This document shows positions 1-8,353 of a stretch of DNA of 64,000 bases, in pieces. This DNA comes from Rhizobium sp. 2MFCol3.1. Its GTDB lineage: Bacteria; Pseudomonadota; Alphaproteobacteria; Rhizobiales; Rhizobiaceae. How positions within the stretch are numbered: position 1 is the first letter of the stretch; each line of letters opens with the position of its first letter. Both the position numbers and the translations under genes were made by a program. The stretch covers positions 1 to 64,000 of the forward strand of contig NZ_KB898366.1 in the NCBI RefSeq assembly GCF_000377565.1, read 5' to 3'. Under the pieces are notes generated by a model. The model ran no database searches. It had not been told where the DNA came from and saw only the letters and a program-made list of their open reading frames with translations.

Positions 1-69
1 CATGCCGCGAAGAAGAGGTGACAGCGCGGCGACATCGACGTCACCCTGCAGCTTGATTTCCGGAAGCAT
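1..69 (-). CDS. Possible N-terminal fragment of an unidentified gene leaving the window
   Basis: An ATG at 67-69 on the minus strand opens a frame that stays open for 23 codons to the window edge. It begins MLPEIKLQGDVDVAALSPLL. The family is not recognisable from so short a piece and the ribosome binding site is weak, so this could be chance. If real, the gene is divergent from the IS30 element. Confidence 0.3.
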   Translation of the reverse strand, partial: MLPEIKLQGDVDVAALSPLLRGM

Positions 70-311
70 CGTGCAGCTTTGATCCTTACCCGCTCTATTC
101 AGATAAAAGCGAGTATCAGCCGACGACGAAACAATTGCCACAGAGAAAGCTAAAGCCGAAAGGGAGCGTCATCACCCGCCCCCGCTCCGCCCTTTCAACC
201 CGGCCCAGCCGGTCGGATCGGGGGCTGATCCGAGCAGCCAGTGTCGCGTTTCTAAATGGCTGACAACGTCGCAGCCCTATTCAGCTTTGACATTGATTGT
301 AGCCGGGTACA
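70..311. other. Non-coding stretch before the IS30 element
   Basis: No convincing gene is seen here. It would hold the promoter of the possible minus-strand gene at the window edge and the flank of the insertion sequence. Confidence 0.4.
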
Positions 312-319
312 TTCTATTT

Positions 320-335
320 CCAAGTGCGACATGCC
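320..335 (+). repeat. Left inverted-repeat core of the IS30 element
   Basis: This 16-bp core pairs with 1392-1407 with two mismatches. Confidence 0.65.
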
Positions 336-370
336 AATGATTTCAATGGCTTCACTTTGGAGATTTTGGC

Positions 371-1372
371 ATGTCCCGATGCTATACGCAGATCACCCTC
401 GCCGATCGCCGACGACTACATCAGCTGGTAGCGGCAAGAGTTCCCGTCAACGAGATGGCCCGCCAGCTTGGCCGTCACCGCTCGACGATTTACCGCGAGA
501 TCAAACGCAACACGTTTCATGATCGTGAATTGCCAGAGTACGATGGCTACTACAGCACTGTAGCGCAGGATATTTCCAACGAACGCCGACGGAGACTGAG
601 AAAGCTGCGACGCTACCCGAATTTGCGCGAGGAGATCATTAGCCAGTTGGAGGCACGCTGGTCTCCTGAGCAGATCGCTGGTCGCCTGTTATTGGATGGA
701 CACGATCGCGTTCGTGTCTGCAAAGAGACCATCTATCGCTTTATTTACAGCAAGGAAGACTATGGTCTCGGCCTCTATCAGTATCTTCCAGAAGCCCGTC
801 GCAAACGTCGTCCACTACGCTCCAGGAAGCCGCGCGACGGTGCTTTTCCGGCCTCGCATCGCATATCTCAACGTCCTGATTTCATTGGAGATAGATCGCA
901 GTTCGGGCATTGGGAAGGCGACCTCCTCATCTTCGAACGTCCACTCGGCCATGCCAACGTGACATCTCTGGTGGAGCGCAAGTCGCGCTATACCGTTCTC
1001 ATCAAGAATCCAAGCCGGCACTCTGGCCCGATCATGGACAAGATCATCAGAGCGTTTTCTCCTCTGCCGGCCTTTGCGCGTCAAAGCTTCACGTTTGATC
1101 GCGGTACCGAGTTTGCCGGATTCAGGGCTTTGGAAGACGGGATCGGCGCACGCAGCTGGTTCTGCGACCCGAGTGCACCCTGGCAGAAGGGAGCTGTCGA
1201 AAACGCAAACAAGCGCATCCGTCGCTTCATGCCGGGAACAACGGATCTGGCGGGCGTGTCACAGCGCGACCTGATCCAACTCACACGTCACCTGAACGAC
1301 CAACCCCGTAAATGCCTCGGCTACAAGACACCAGCCGAGGTGTTTATCGCTCATTTGCAAGAAGGAGGGTGA
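371..1372 (+). CDS. IS30-family transposase
   Basis: This 333-residue protein catalyses cut-and-paste or copy-type transposition of its element. Residues about 7-47 form an HTH of the IS30 type (RRRLHQLVAARVPVNEMARQ, then STIYREIKRN). The C-terminal half is an RNase H-fold DDE domain: D184 in GHWEGDLL, D243 in FDRGTEF and E277 in KGAVENANKRIR, with 33 residues between the second D and the E as usual in IS30. The length is normal for the family and no frameshift is seen, so it may still be active. It sits between two inverted ends and directly before a truncated repC. Confidence 0.93.
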   Translation: MSRCYTQITLADRRRLHQLVAARVPVNEMARQLGRHRSTIYREIKRNTFHDRELPEYDGYYSTVAQDISNERRRRLRKLRRYPNLREEIISQLEARWSPEQIAGRLLLDGHDRVRVCKETIYRFIYSKEDYGLGLYQYLPEARRKRRPLRSRKPRDGAFPASHRISQRPDFIGDRSQFGHWEGDLLIFERPLGHANVTSLVERKSRYTVLIKNPSRHSGPIMDKIIRAFSPLPAFARQSFTFDRGTEFAGFRALEDGIGARSWFCDPSAPWQKGAVENANKRIRRFMPGTTDLAGVSQRDLIQLTRHLNDQPRKCLGYKTPAEVFIAHLQEGG

Positions 1373-1391
1373 TCCCCTACCCTGAAGTACA

Positions 1392-1407
1392 GGCACGGCG
1401 CACTTGG
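1392..1407 (-). repeat. Right inverted-repeat core of the IS30 element
   Basis: Its reverse complement matches the left core at 320-335 in 14 of 16 positions. Confidence 0.65.
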
Positions 1408-1411
1408 GTTA

Positions 1412-2050
1412 GCTTCCCCACCGGGGTGGGTTCCACGCTATGCAACCCGTCAGCAGGTAGAGGCCACCCTCGATGAAATGGAGCTGCTTCGCGATGAAAT
1501 AGTCAACCGGCTGGAAAATCAGATAAAAGCTGAAAATATGGATGGCGATGCTATCCAAAACGAGCGCCACATACAGAGTTCAAAACCCGAATCCATCATT
1601 GAATTTGAACCTCGCTCTGAAAAAGAGCAGGGCGAGAACTTGGAGCAAGAGCCGGAAACACAGGGCAGGGCGCAAGGCGGAAGGCAGCGCAACATTGAGC
1701 CGATCAAAGCGTTTCCGCTTGGCATGGTGCTTCGGGCCTGCCCGCAGATCGGCGATTACGGGCCCGGCGGCAAGATCGACCATTGGCGCGAGTTGATGGC
1801 AGCCGCGGTAGTCGTCCGTTCAATGCTGGGTGTCAGCCCATCTGCTTACGAGGAGGCGTGCGGATCGATGGGGCCTGAGAATGCCGCGGTGGCTATGGCC
1901 TGCATCTTGGAGAAATCCAATATGATAAACTCGCCTGGCGGGTATTTGCGAGACTTGGCCAAGCGGTCGGAGCGCGGCGAGTTCTCGCTCGGACCGATGC
2001 TGATGGCGTTGCTGAAGGCCCAAGGATTGGACCAGCGCCGCGCTGGTTGA
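1412..2050 (+). pseudogene. repC: RepC replication initiator, C-terminal remnant
   Basis: The frame is open from about 1412, just outside the IS30 right end. It encodes the coiled linker (QVEATLDEMELLRDEIVNRL, then ENMDGDAIQNERHIQSS) and the C-terminal domain of RepC, the replication initiator of repABC plasmids. Diagnostic pieces are LGMVLRACPQIGDY, VVRSMLGVSPSAYEEA and the tail GGYLRDLAKRSERGEFSLGP. RepC is normally about 400 residues; only about the last 210 remain, and the N-terminal DNA-binding part is missing, so this cannot start replication. An internal ATG at 1478 could still yield a 190-residue product. A second copy of the extreme 3' end occurs near 33495-33600. Confidence 0.85.
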
Positions 2051-2070
2051 TGACCCTCCTGCGATCCGGC

Positions 2071-2110
2071 CGGCCGAAGCGCTTCAGCAGAACTTGACGG
2101 CCGTTTTTTT
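2071..2110 (+). terminator. Probable terminator behind repC
   Basis: CGGCCG at 2071-2076 can pair with CGGCCG at 2098-2103, followed by seven T at 2104-2110. It lies 20 bases after the repC stop. Confidence 0.5.
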
Positions 2111-2318
2111 GGGTTCTTTTGTGTGTTAAAACAGGGCATTAGCACGTTTGAAGCATGCTCCAGTGTCCTCGCATTGCCACTCTCCTCACAGAGAGATGGG
2201 AGAATAATTGGGTTTTGCGCTTGCACTGTTTACAGGATGGTCGCAAAGCCATGTCGAGAACGCCGCGGTCGTCTCCAGGCGATGCCGGCAAATTTTTATC
2301 CGAGACCAGAGGTCTAAC

Positions 2319-3557
2319 ATGACTCGACAGCTTTCTCTTTCTCGTGACCGGATTTCGGTGCTTCTGCTCGAAGGCATTAGCCGGAGCGCCGTAGAATACT
2401 TTACCGCGTGTGGCTACACCAACCTGGTTCATCTGTCGAAGGCGCTGGACGACAAGGATCTCAAGCGTCATATCGCCGATGCACATATCATCGGCATTCG
2501 CTCACGAACACAGCTGACGGACGAGATCTTCGAATCCGCCAAGAAGCTGATTGCCGTTGGCTGTTTCTCCGTCGGCACGAACCAAGTCGATCTGGATGCA
2601 GCACGACGCCGCGGGATACCTGTCTTCAACGCGCCCTATTCGAACACCCGCTCGGTCGCGGAACTTGTGATCGGCGAGATCATCATGCTGACACGGCAGA
2701 TCTTCCCGCGTTCTGCGTCAGCTCATCAAGGCGGCTGGGAAAAATCCGCTGTTGGCAGCCGCGAGGTGCGTGGCAAAACGCTCGGAATCGTCGGCTATGG
2801 CAATATCGGTTCGCAGCTCAGTGCGCTTGCCGAAAGCATGGGCATGGTGGTGCGCTATTTCGATCTTTCCGATCGGCTACGCCGCGGCAATTCGGAATCG
2901 ATGGCGTCGCTCGGCGAGCTCCTCGAAATTTCGGATTATGTGACGATGCATGTTCCGGAAACGGCATTGACTCACAACATGATCGGCGAAGTCGAACTGC
3001 GCCGCATGAAGAAGGGTGCCATCTTCATCAACAATTCGCGCGGAACAGTCGTCGATCTTGATGCGCTCGCGCAGGTTCTGAAGGAAGGTCACGTTGCTGG
3101 GGCCGCCGTTGATGTGTTCCCTGTGGAGCCGGCGTCGAACGGAGATCGTTTTGAAACACCGCTTCAGGGGTTGAGCAACGTCATACTGACACCCCATATC
3201 GGCGGCTCCACCGAGGAAGCGCAGGAGCGCATCGGCGGCGAAGTTTCCAGGAAACTGGTTGAGTATTCGGACATTGGTTCGACAATGGGCGCCGTAAACT
3301 TTCCGCAGGTGCAATTGCCTGAACGCCCGAACGGGACACGCTTCATCCACGTCCATGAAAACCGCCCCGGCACGCTCATCAAGCTCAACGAAATCTTCTC
3401 CACGCGCGGGCTCAACATCGTCGCCGAGTTCCTCCAGACCCATGGAGACACGGGCTATGTGGTCATTGAGGTCGAGGATGTGTCGGAAGCGCCCGATCAA
3501 ATCCTACAGGCACTCCGCGCGATACCGGGCACGATCAGAACCCGGTTGCTGTATTGA
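2319..3557 (+). CDS. serA: D-3-phosphoglycerate dehydrogenase with ACT domain
   Basis: SerA oxidises 3-phosphoglycerate to 3-phosphohydroxypyruvate with NAD, the first step of serine synthesis, in the cytoplasm. The ATG at 2319 follows AGAGG and gives 412 residues, close to the E. coli enzyme; an upstream extension to 2208 has no family support. The NAD-binding loop is GYGNIG at 159-164. Catalytic residues fall at R241 (NNSRGT), E270 (PVEP) and H293 (PHIGGS). Residues about 340-412 form a C-terminal ACT domain (HENRPGTLIKLNEIF), normally the serine feedback site. It is an E. coli-type short SerA rather than the long actinobacterial form. It is convergent with aroG across a perfect palindrome. 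Its place beside mobile debris suggests a transferred or second copy. Confidence 0.92.
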   Translation: MTRQLSLSRDRISVLLLEGISRSAVEYFTACGYTNLVHLSKALDDKDLKRHIADAHIIGIRSRTQLTDEIFESAKKLIAVGCFSVGTNQVDLDAARRRGIPVFNAPYSNTRSVAELVIGEIIMLTRQIFPRSASAHQGGWEKSAVGSREVRGKTLGIVGYGNIGSQLSALAESMGMVVRYFDLSDRLRRGNSESMASLGELLEISDYVTMHVPETALTHNMIGEVELRRMKKGAIFINNSRGTVVDLDALAQVLKEGHVAGAAVDVFPVEPASNGDRFETPLQGLSNVILTPHIGGSTEEAQERIGGEVSRKLVEYSDIGSTMGAVNFPQVQLPERPNGTRFIHVHENRPGTLIKLNEIFSTRGLNIVAEFLQTHGDTGYVVIEVEDVSEAPDQILQALRAIPGTIRTRLLY

Positions 3558-3618
3558 CGGTGAGTGCCGTGATGCCAGCCGACTTGAGGTAGCCTGGCCG
3601 TAAGCCGGGGACAGACAA

Positions 3619-3646
3619 GGCGGAGCGCAGAGCTCTGCGCTCCGCC
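3619..3646. terminator. Perfect palindrome between convergent serA and aroG
   Basis: The 14-bp arm GGCGGAGCGCAGAG is followed directly by its reverse complement, giving a 28-bp perfect palindrome between the two stop codons. T-rich tracts on either side are short (GTTTGTT and TTGTCTGT), so it is probably a bidirectional terminator with weak U-tracts. Confidence 0.65.
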
Positions 3647-3652
3647 GTTTGT

Positions 3653-4723
3653 TCAGGACTTTATCTTGTTGGCTGCCCGGCGCGCCTTGACGCCCGATGC
3701 CAATGTCTCGAGGGCGTTGACGGTCGTCGGCCAGTCGATGCAGCCGTCCGTGATGCTCTGGCCGTAGACGAGTTTCTTACCGGGGATCAAGTCCTGCCGG
3801 CCGCCGACGAGGTTGCTCTCGACCATTGCGCCGATGATGGCATCATTGCCGTCGGCAAGTTGTTGCGCGACATCCTGCAGGACGGCGGGCTGGTTCTCGG
3901 GATCCTTGCGGCTGTTGGCGTGGCTGGCATCGATCATGATACGCGGGTCGAGCTTTGCCTCGCGGGATGCGGTCATTGCCGACGCCACGCTTTCGCGATC
4001 ATAGTTCGGTTGCTTGCCGCCGCGCAGGATGACGTGGCAATCCTCGTTACCGCTTGTCGATGCGATCGCTGCGCGTCCGTCCTTCGTCACCGCCGGAAAA
4101 TGATGCGGCTGCGAGGCGGCCATGATGGCGTCGAGGGCGATGCGGACATCGCCGGTGGTACCGTTCTTGAAGCCGATCGCCGACGATAGGCCGGAGGCGA
4201 GCTCCCTGTGGACCTGGCTTTCAGTCGTGCGCGCACCGATGGCACCCCAGCTGACGAGGTCTGCAATGTATTGCGGCGTAATCGTATCGAGGAACTCGCA
4301 GCCCGCCGGCAACTCCAGGTCGTTCACATCGAGCAGCAGCTTGCGGGCGATGCGCAGACCATGCTCGATCCGGAAACTGCCGTCGAGGCCGGGATCGTTG
4401 ATCACGCCCTTCCAGCCGACGGTCGTCCGCGGCTTTTCGAAGTAGACGCGCATGACGATCTCGAGGTCGTCTTGCAGCCGGTTGCGCTGTTCCTTGAGCC
4501 GCTTGGCGTAGTCGATCGCCGCGACCGGATCATGGATAGAGCAGGGGCCAACAACGACAAGAAGCCTGTCGTCCTTCTTGGTCAGGATATCATGGATGGC
4601 GCTGCGTGCGCCGAGCACCGTCTTGCTGACAGTCTCGTCACGCGGCAGCTCATCTATGATGAGTGCAGGGGAGGAGAGTTCGACGATATTGGTAATACGA
4701 AGGTCGTCAGTAGCGTTCGTCAC
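3653..4723 (-). CDS. aroG: 3-deoxy-7-phosphoheptulonate synthase, AroG type
   Basis: This enzyme condenses phosphoenolpyruvate and erythrose 4-phosphate to DAHP, the entry to the shikimate pathway. The frame is open much further upstream, but a GTG at 4723 behind CTGGAG gives 356 residues and puts the metal and active-site residues at the E. coli AroG numbers: C61 (GPCSIHD), K97 (EKPRTT), H268 (DASHAN), E302 (VESN) and D326 (ITDG). P150 and S180, associated with phenylalanine inhibition of AroG, are also present, so feedback by Phe is likely (inference). The gene is preceded by an attenuator-like terminator and a leader peptide rich in Phe and Tyr codons. Confidence 0.93.
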   Translation of the reverse strand: MTNATDDLRITNIVELSSPALIIDELPRDETVSKTVLGARSAIHDILTKKDDRLLVVVGPCSIHDPVAAIDYAKRLKEQRNRLQDDLEIVMRVYFEKPRTTVGWKGVINDPGLDGSFRIEHGLRIARKLLLDVNDLELPAGCEFLDTITPQYIADLVSWGAIGARTTESQVHRELASGLSSAIGFKNGTTGDVRIALDAIMAASQPHHFPAVTKDGRAAIASTSGNEDCHVILRGGKQPNYDRESVASAMTASREAKLDPRIMIDASHANSRKDPENQPAVLQDVAQQLADGNDAIIGAMVESNLVGGRQDLIPGKKLVYGQSITDGCIDWPTTVNALETLASGVKARRAANKIKS

Positions 4724-4757
4724 GGTATTGGTCTCCAGGAGGTCATACCGGGCGCAT

Positions 4758-4834
4758 AAAAAAACCGCCAGGTTGACTAGCGGTTGGTCGGGTGAAATTG
4801 CGTCTTTCTTAACTACGCATGTTCCCGCTTCCGC
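4758..4834 (-). promoter_or_regulatory. Transcription attenuator in the aroG leader
   Basis: On the minus strand AACCGC (4785-4780) pairs perfectly with GCGGTT (4768-4763), and seven T follow immediately (to 4758): an intrinsic terminator only 35 bases before the aroG start. A competing antiterminator is possible, because GCGGAAGCGGG (4834-4824), inside the leader reading frame, can pair with CCCGACCAACCGC (4792-4780), which includes the 5' arm of the terminator. This is the geometry of ribosome-controlled attenuation. Confidence 0.7.
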
Positions 4835-4887
4835 ACCGAGGCACGGAAATAATAAAATCGGGAAACATAGGCGCAAGCGATCGACAT
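4813..4887 (-). CDS. Putative aroG leader peptide with Phe-Tyr-Tyr-Phe control codons
   Basis: A 24-codon frame starts at ATG 4887 and reads MSIACAYVSRFYYF followed by ten further residues (RASVR, KREHA) and TAG. The consecutive codons TTT TAT TAT TTC are what a leader peptide sensing charged Phe- and Tyr-tRNA would need, and the stop lies just before the attenuator stem. The ribosome binding site is poor, and another frame through the same bases is also open, so translation of this frame is inferred from the codon cluster and its position. It is too short for routine gene callers. Confidence 0.62.
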   Translation of the reverse strand: MSIACAYVSRFYYFRASVRKREHA

Positions 4888-5030
4888 GACATCTTGCTAC
4901 AGCAAGACGAGCGACTTGTCACTGCCGATTTCCATACTTCACTCGCGAGCCGGAGCCACTGCCGGCGGGATGCGCCTGCTGGGCGCTTTCGGAAACTCCC
5001 GGGAACTTCACAATGGGGGACTATCTGGTT

Positions 5031-6170
5031 CTAGAGCATGCGCGCTGCTCGCCCACTTCGCCGCGTAGCACTGTTATAAAAGCTCGACGCCTGCTGCACC
5101 GATCGGTGGCGCGACTGCTCCATGGCTTCGGCCAACGGAATGCTGCGATTGGCGGCCTCCGTCAGGTAGCCCGATCGCAAACCATGCGCGGAGAACTCCC
5201 CAGGCTTCAACCCTGCCATCTCCACTCGCTGTTTGATGATGAGGTTGATCGACTGCGGGTCGAGAGGGCGCCGCGACAGGGTTCCCCACCGTCCAATCCC
5301 CCTGAAGACGCTACCTTTGTCGATCTTGGCCGTCGCCATCCAGGCGTTTAACGCTTCCACCGGCCGCCCTGTGATATAGACGACCTCGTCCTGCTCACCC
5401 GATGTCGTTTTCGTCCGGCCGAGATGAATGGCGATTGAGGGGAGGTGAGGGCCGTCCTTTTGCTCGACCGGCGCCTCGCTCGTGAGCTGCTCGACGCGCA
5501 ATCCGGCGATTTCGCTACGCCGGCGACCGCCGGAGGCAAAGGCGACCATCAGGATCGCCCGGTCGCGCAGGTCGCGCAGGCTGTCGCTCTCGCAGGTCTC
5601 CAGCAGCTTGGAGAGCACATCTGCGGTGACCGCCTTGGCACTCTTGCGCCGTCGGGTCCGAGGGACCGCGCGAACGGCGAGGCGAATGGCCGCCTTCAGG
5701 GGAGGGGAGGGGAAGGCGCCGTCGAGGCCGCGCCAATGGGTCAAGGTCGACCAGCTAGCCAGGCGCCGGCGCACGGTCGCCGGCGCGTGAGGGCCGGTGG
5801 ATTTAAGGAACCCCTGGCTTCGCAGGCTGTGATCGACATCGGCTGGCATGCCATGATCCTGATCGTCTTCCCGGCGCTGTGGATCCCACAGATGATGGGC
5901 GACGAATTTTAGCAGCAGCGCTTCCGGCGCCGGCCAGGGGAGGGGGCTGCCGGTCGCCGCCAGGGCCCAGGCTTCGAGGTAGGCGAGATCCGAGGTAATG
6001 GCGCGCAGGGTGTTGTCGCCCATCCCCTCATTGACGAGGTGGCGCAGCGTCTCGATGTCCTGATCGGTCAGGAGCTCGGCAAGCTCGTCGCGGCGCTCGA
6101 TCGGCAACACGGCGGCGATGGTGTCGAGCTCGACGGCGCGGGCTTCGATGCCGGTCAGCTTTCTAGCCAT
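5031..6170 (-). CDS. Tyrosine recombinase / integrase
   Basis: This 379-residue protein belongs to the phage-integrase family. The N-terminal part (about 30-150) resembles a SAM-like core-binding domain, and the C-terminal catalytic domain shows the expected residues: R217 or R218 in GGRRRSEIAGL, K254 in LGRTKT, H329 and R332 in SAHGLRSGYL, H355 in SRHRSVQQ and nucleophile Y365 in SSFYNSA. It overlaps the upstream hydrolase gene by 8 bases and is probably translated with it. No att site was found beside it; a tRNA-Gly-like remnant lies far away at 56 kb. It may mobilise part of this accessory region. Confidence 0.88.
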   Translation of the reverse strand: MARKLTGIEARAVELDTIAAVLPIERRDELAELLTDQDIETLRHLVNEGMGDNTLRAITSDLAYLEAWALAATGSPLPWPAPEALLLKFVAHHLWDPQRREDDQDHGMPADVDHSLRSQGFLKSTGPHAPATVRRRLASWSTLTHWRGLDGAFPSPPLKAAIRLAVRAVPRTRRRKSAKAVTADVLSKLLETCESDSLRDLRDRAILMVAFASGGRRRSEIAGLRVEQLTSEAPVEQKDGPHLPSIAIHLGRTKTTSGEQDEVVYITGRPVEALNAWMATAKIDKGSVFRGIGRWGTLSRRPLDPQSINLIIKQRVEMAGLKPGEFSAHGLRSGYLTEAANRSIPLAEAMEQSRHRSVQQASSFYNSATRRSGRAARML

Positions 6171-7062
6171 CAGAGCCGTCCGAGATGAACTTTATCCCGG
6201 CTTTATAAGCCGCTATTACCGCTGCGAGGTTTGAACGATGGCACCGTTCATAAAAGACGCGCGTCTCCGCCGTCATGTCCTCCGGCACGGTGACCAGGTC
6301 CTGCAGCCGCACCCCTCCGCGGTCGGCGAGGTCGGTTGCGCCAATGTCGATCTCGCCGAGGCCGGCAACGCGGTCGCGTAGCCTGGCGAAATAGCGCAGG
6401 TTGGAATCGACAACAGCCGGGTCGGCACGCTGGCCATGGGCAAGGACGACGTAGTCCGCTTGAAGATCTTGGATCTGTTTCAGGGAGGCGATGAGGGCGC
6501 ATAGATCGGCTGGATCGCTGCTCCAGACTTCCGGGATCGGATGCTCGACGGTATCGACCGCCAGGCAGGTGCGGATTTCCGGGACCCACACGGCAATATG
6601 ATCCGGCGTATGTCCGGGTGTATGAATGAGCTCCAGGGTTAGATCACCGCCATGCAGAGCCATCGTCTCGCCAGCGAAGGTGATGTTGGGCGCGACAAGT
6701 TCGACCGCCTGAAACCGCGGCTCTTGCTTTTTCTCGGCGAGGACCTGCTGTGCAGCCGGATCCCGAAGCCGATCGGTGGCTGTGGCATGAGCGATGATTG
6801 GCACGCTGCGGTCGAGGGCGGCATTCCCCCAGAAGTGATCCCAGTCCATATGCGAGTTGATCACCAGCAATGGGCGGCGGCCCATCTTTTCCGCAAGCAG
6901 GTCGAGCGCTTGCCGGCACAGGGCAGGGGTTGCCAGGGTGTCGACCAGGATATTGAATCGCTCAGTCCGGACGAAGACGGCATCGACCTCGTCGGCCGCC
7001 CGCAGGATGGTGATGCGCTCGTCGAGCCCGGGATAGCTTGTCAGTTGAAGCGTGACGTCCAT
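6163..7062 (-). CDS. Metallo-beta-lactamase-fold hydrolase
   Basis: This is a 299-residue MBL-fold protein. The metal motif reads NSHMDWDHFWGN (H71, D73, D75, H76), a variant in which the second histidine of HxHxDH is aspartate, as in many uncharacterised hydrolases. Further ligands are H92 (IIAHATA), H147/H151 in LIHTPGHTPDH, D170 (LAVDTVEH) and H in VLAHGQR. The frame extends upstream to 7194, but the conserved part begins at ATG 7062; the upstream part crosses a palindromic regulatory site, so the short start is preferred. The substrate is unknown. It is the first gene of a two-gene unit with the integrase. Confidence 0.75.
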   Translation of the reverse strand: MDVTLQLTSYPGLDERITILRAADEVDAVFVRTERFNILVDTLATPALCRQALDLLAEKMGRRPLLVINSHMDWDHFWGNAALDRSVPIIAHATATDRLRDPAAQQVLAEKKQEPRFQAVELVAPNITFAGETMALHGGDLTLELIHTPGHTPDHIAVWVPEIRTCLAVDTVEHPIPEVWSSDPADLCALIASLKQIQDLQADYVVLAHGQRADPAVVDSNLRYFARLRDRVAGLGEIDIGATDLADRGGVRLQDLVTVPEDMTAETRVFYERCHRSNLAAVIAAYKAGIKFISDGSDG

Positions 7063-7155
7063 CGTGCGGTTCTTGCCCCAAAACAGCGATTTCTGTGGCC
7101 TTTGCGGCCGTGGCGAAGGCCAGCTTTCGATGATTTGCGACTCGAAATCAACTAC

Positions 7156-7180
7156 TATCGATAACTTATAATTATCGATA
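7156..7180. promoter_or_regulatory. Palindromic operator candidate upstream of the MBL gene
   Basis: TATCGATAA at 7156-7164 is repeated as a perfect inverted repeat at 7172-7180 with a 7-base spacer, in an AT-rich stretch about 95 bases before the MBL start. It probably binds a dimeric repressor. Confidence 0.5.
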
Positions 7181-7234
7181 ATTGAAAATCCCACTACAGA
7201 TCATACGCACTGACGAACAGTAAATATCCAATAG

Positions 7235-7251
7235 CATTCGTTTAACGAATG
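7235..7251. promoter_or_regulatory. Second palindrome in the divergent intergenic region
   Basis: CATTCGTT and AACGAATG form 8-bp perfect arms around one base, ending 8 bases before the ATG of the RHE_PE00001-like gene. This position suits autoregulation. Confidence 0.45.
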
Positions 7252-7259
7252 ATTTTACC

Positions 7260-7928
7260 ATGAATTCAATGCGTTACGATCTCACTCATGTGCCCATCCA
7301 GAGGATGCTAAAGCCCGTCACCGCGGCGACAGCAGGTCTATGCCGGCTCGACGAACGCATCAGTCGCTCGAATGTCGGCGCCGGCCTCATCGAACGCCAA
7401 AATTTTGCCGATGCCTGCGCCTCGCTGTGGCTCGACGGCGAGCTCGTGCATCTCGAGGACCTCGTCCTCCATGACGCTGGCGCCGACGTCCGCGCCCCGA
7501 CCCACGAACTGACCATCGCCCGCGACGTGCTGCGCACCCGCCGCCGCATCGCCAGCCAACCGCCGGCCTGGGCCCTCAGCCCCGACGGCCTGCGCACCCT
7601 CCGGCAGGCGGGGCCTGCAGCCCGGGCATGGCCCGGACAATCATTCGGAGAGGACGGCGGGAGTGGGGCTAATCGCGAACTGGCCGGGGGAGGGGAGGGG
7701 GAGCTTGACAACGAGGTTGACGAGAACGCGTCCGATCCAGACGCCAGCGTCTTCGCCGACATTGACGCGATCCTTGCTCGCTCAAGTGCGGCGATTGAGG
7801 AGGCAACCTGTTTGGCGCGAGCAGGGGATCGGCTTGGCTTGCCTGCTTCAAGTTGTTCAGCCTTCATGTTAACCGGTTGCTCTTCGAGCCGTTTTCCTCT
7901 TTGGGATGGGGTGTCGTTTGGCGATTAA
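7260..7928 (+). pseudogene. RHE_PE00001-type protein, 3' truncated
   Basis: The N-terminal half matches what is recalled of the rhizobial plasmid family named after RHE_PE00001 (DUF1612 with a C-terminal HTH): MRYDLTHVPI, FADACASLWLDGELVHLEDL, VLHDAGADVRAPTHEL and, near the end, FADIDAILARSSAAIEEA. Family members run well beyond 300 residues. Here the family pattern is lost around 7830 and the frame stops at 7928, so the DNA-binding end is missing. An ATG at 7269 is an equally good start. Insertion-sequence end motifs begin right at the break. Confidence 0.65.
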
Positions 7929-8174
7929 CCGTGAGATTTCGCCCGTTTTATTCCCATTTGGCACTTAATTTGAGATTCTACCGGTCTAGAATCTCAAATT
8001 AAATGCAGCTGCGAGTATCCAAGCGACTGAAGCGAACAGTCTAAAATCTCTTCTATCCCCGGAAGTTACATCACCAGACCTGCGCTTCGGAAACGCCCGG
8101 ATTGCCTCAGCGCGTCGACACGCCTCGTTCCAATTGGCAGTCTCAAACTAAGTGCTAAGTCTCAGGTTAAGTGG
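7924..8174. mobile_element. Insertion-sequence end relic with repeated binding-site motifs
   Basis: Variants of one motif (CACTTAATTTGAGA or its complement) occur at about 7924-7938, 7962-7975, 7992-8005, 8141-8155 and 8160-8173. The last two lie in tandem about 19 bases apart and face the left ones, as in the ends of transposable elements with multiple transposase sites. No transposase is present, so this is a deletion relic or a MITE-like element. It may have truncated the RHE_PE00001 gene. Confidence 0.5.
7965..8002. repeat. Perfect 16-bp inverted repeat
   Basis: TTAATTTGAGATTCTA at 7965-7980 and its exact reverse complement at 7987-8002 flank the 6-base spacer CCGGTC. Confidence 0.8.
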
Positions 8175-8353
8175 AGAGCCAGCATGACCGCACGTTTTCG
8201 TGTCAGCGTCGTCGCAGCGAAGGCATTGCCTCATTCCGAGGTGGATCGAACGGGCCCATCTTTATGATCCCTGCGACTCGTCGCGGATATTGCCTTCGGC
8301 TGCTTGGCGGTGGATTAAAGTAACACTCATTTGTAGGTCTGTTGATTGCCACT

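Larger units (their letters stand above)
320..1407 (+). mobile_element. IS30-family insertion sequence
   Basis: A transposase gene is enclosed by imperfect inverted ends. The left core at 320-335 is CCAAGTGCGACATGCC. The reverse complement of 1392-1407 is CCAAGTGCGCCGTGCC, so 14 of 16 positions match. The true tips are probably several bases further out, and no target duplication could be confirmed by eye. The right end abuts the repC remnant, which suggests that insertion or later deletion removed the 5' part of repC. Confidence 0.75.

Noticed and set aside
4724..4876. Upstream in-frame extension of aroG
   Set aside because: It runs through the attenuator and leader; GTG 4723 gives exact E. 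coli AroG residue numbering and has a ribosome site.
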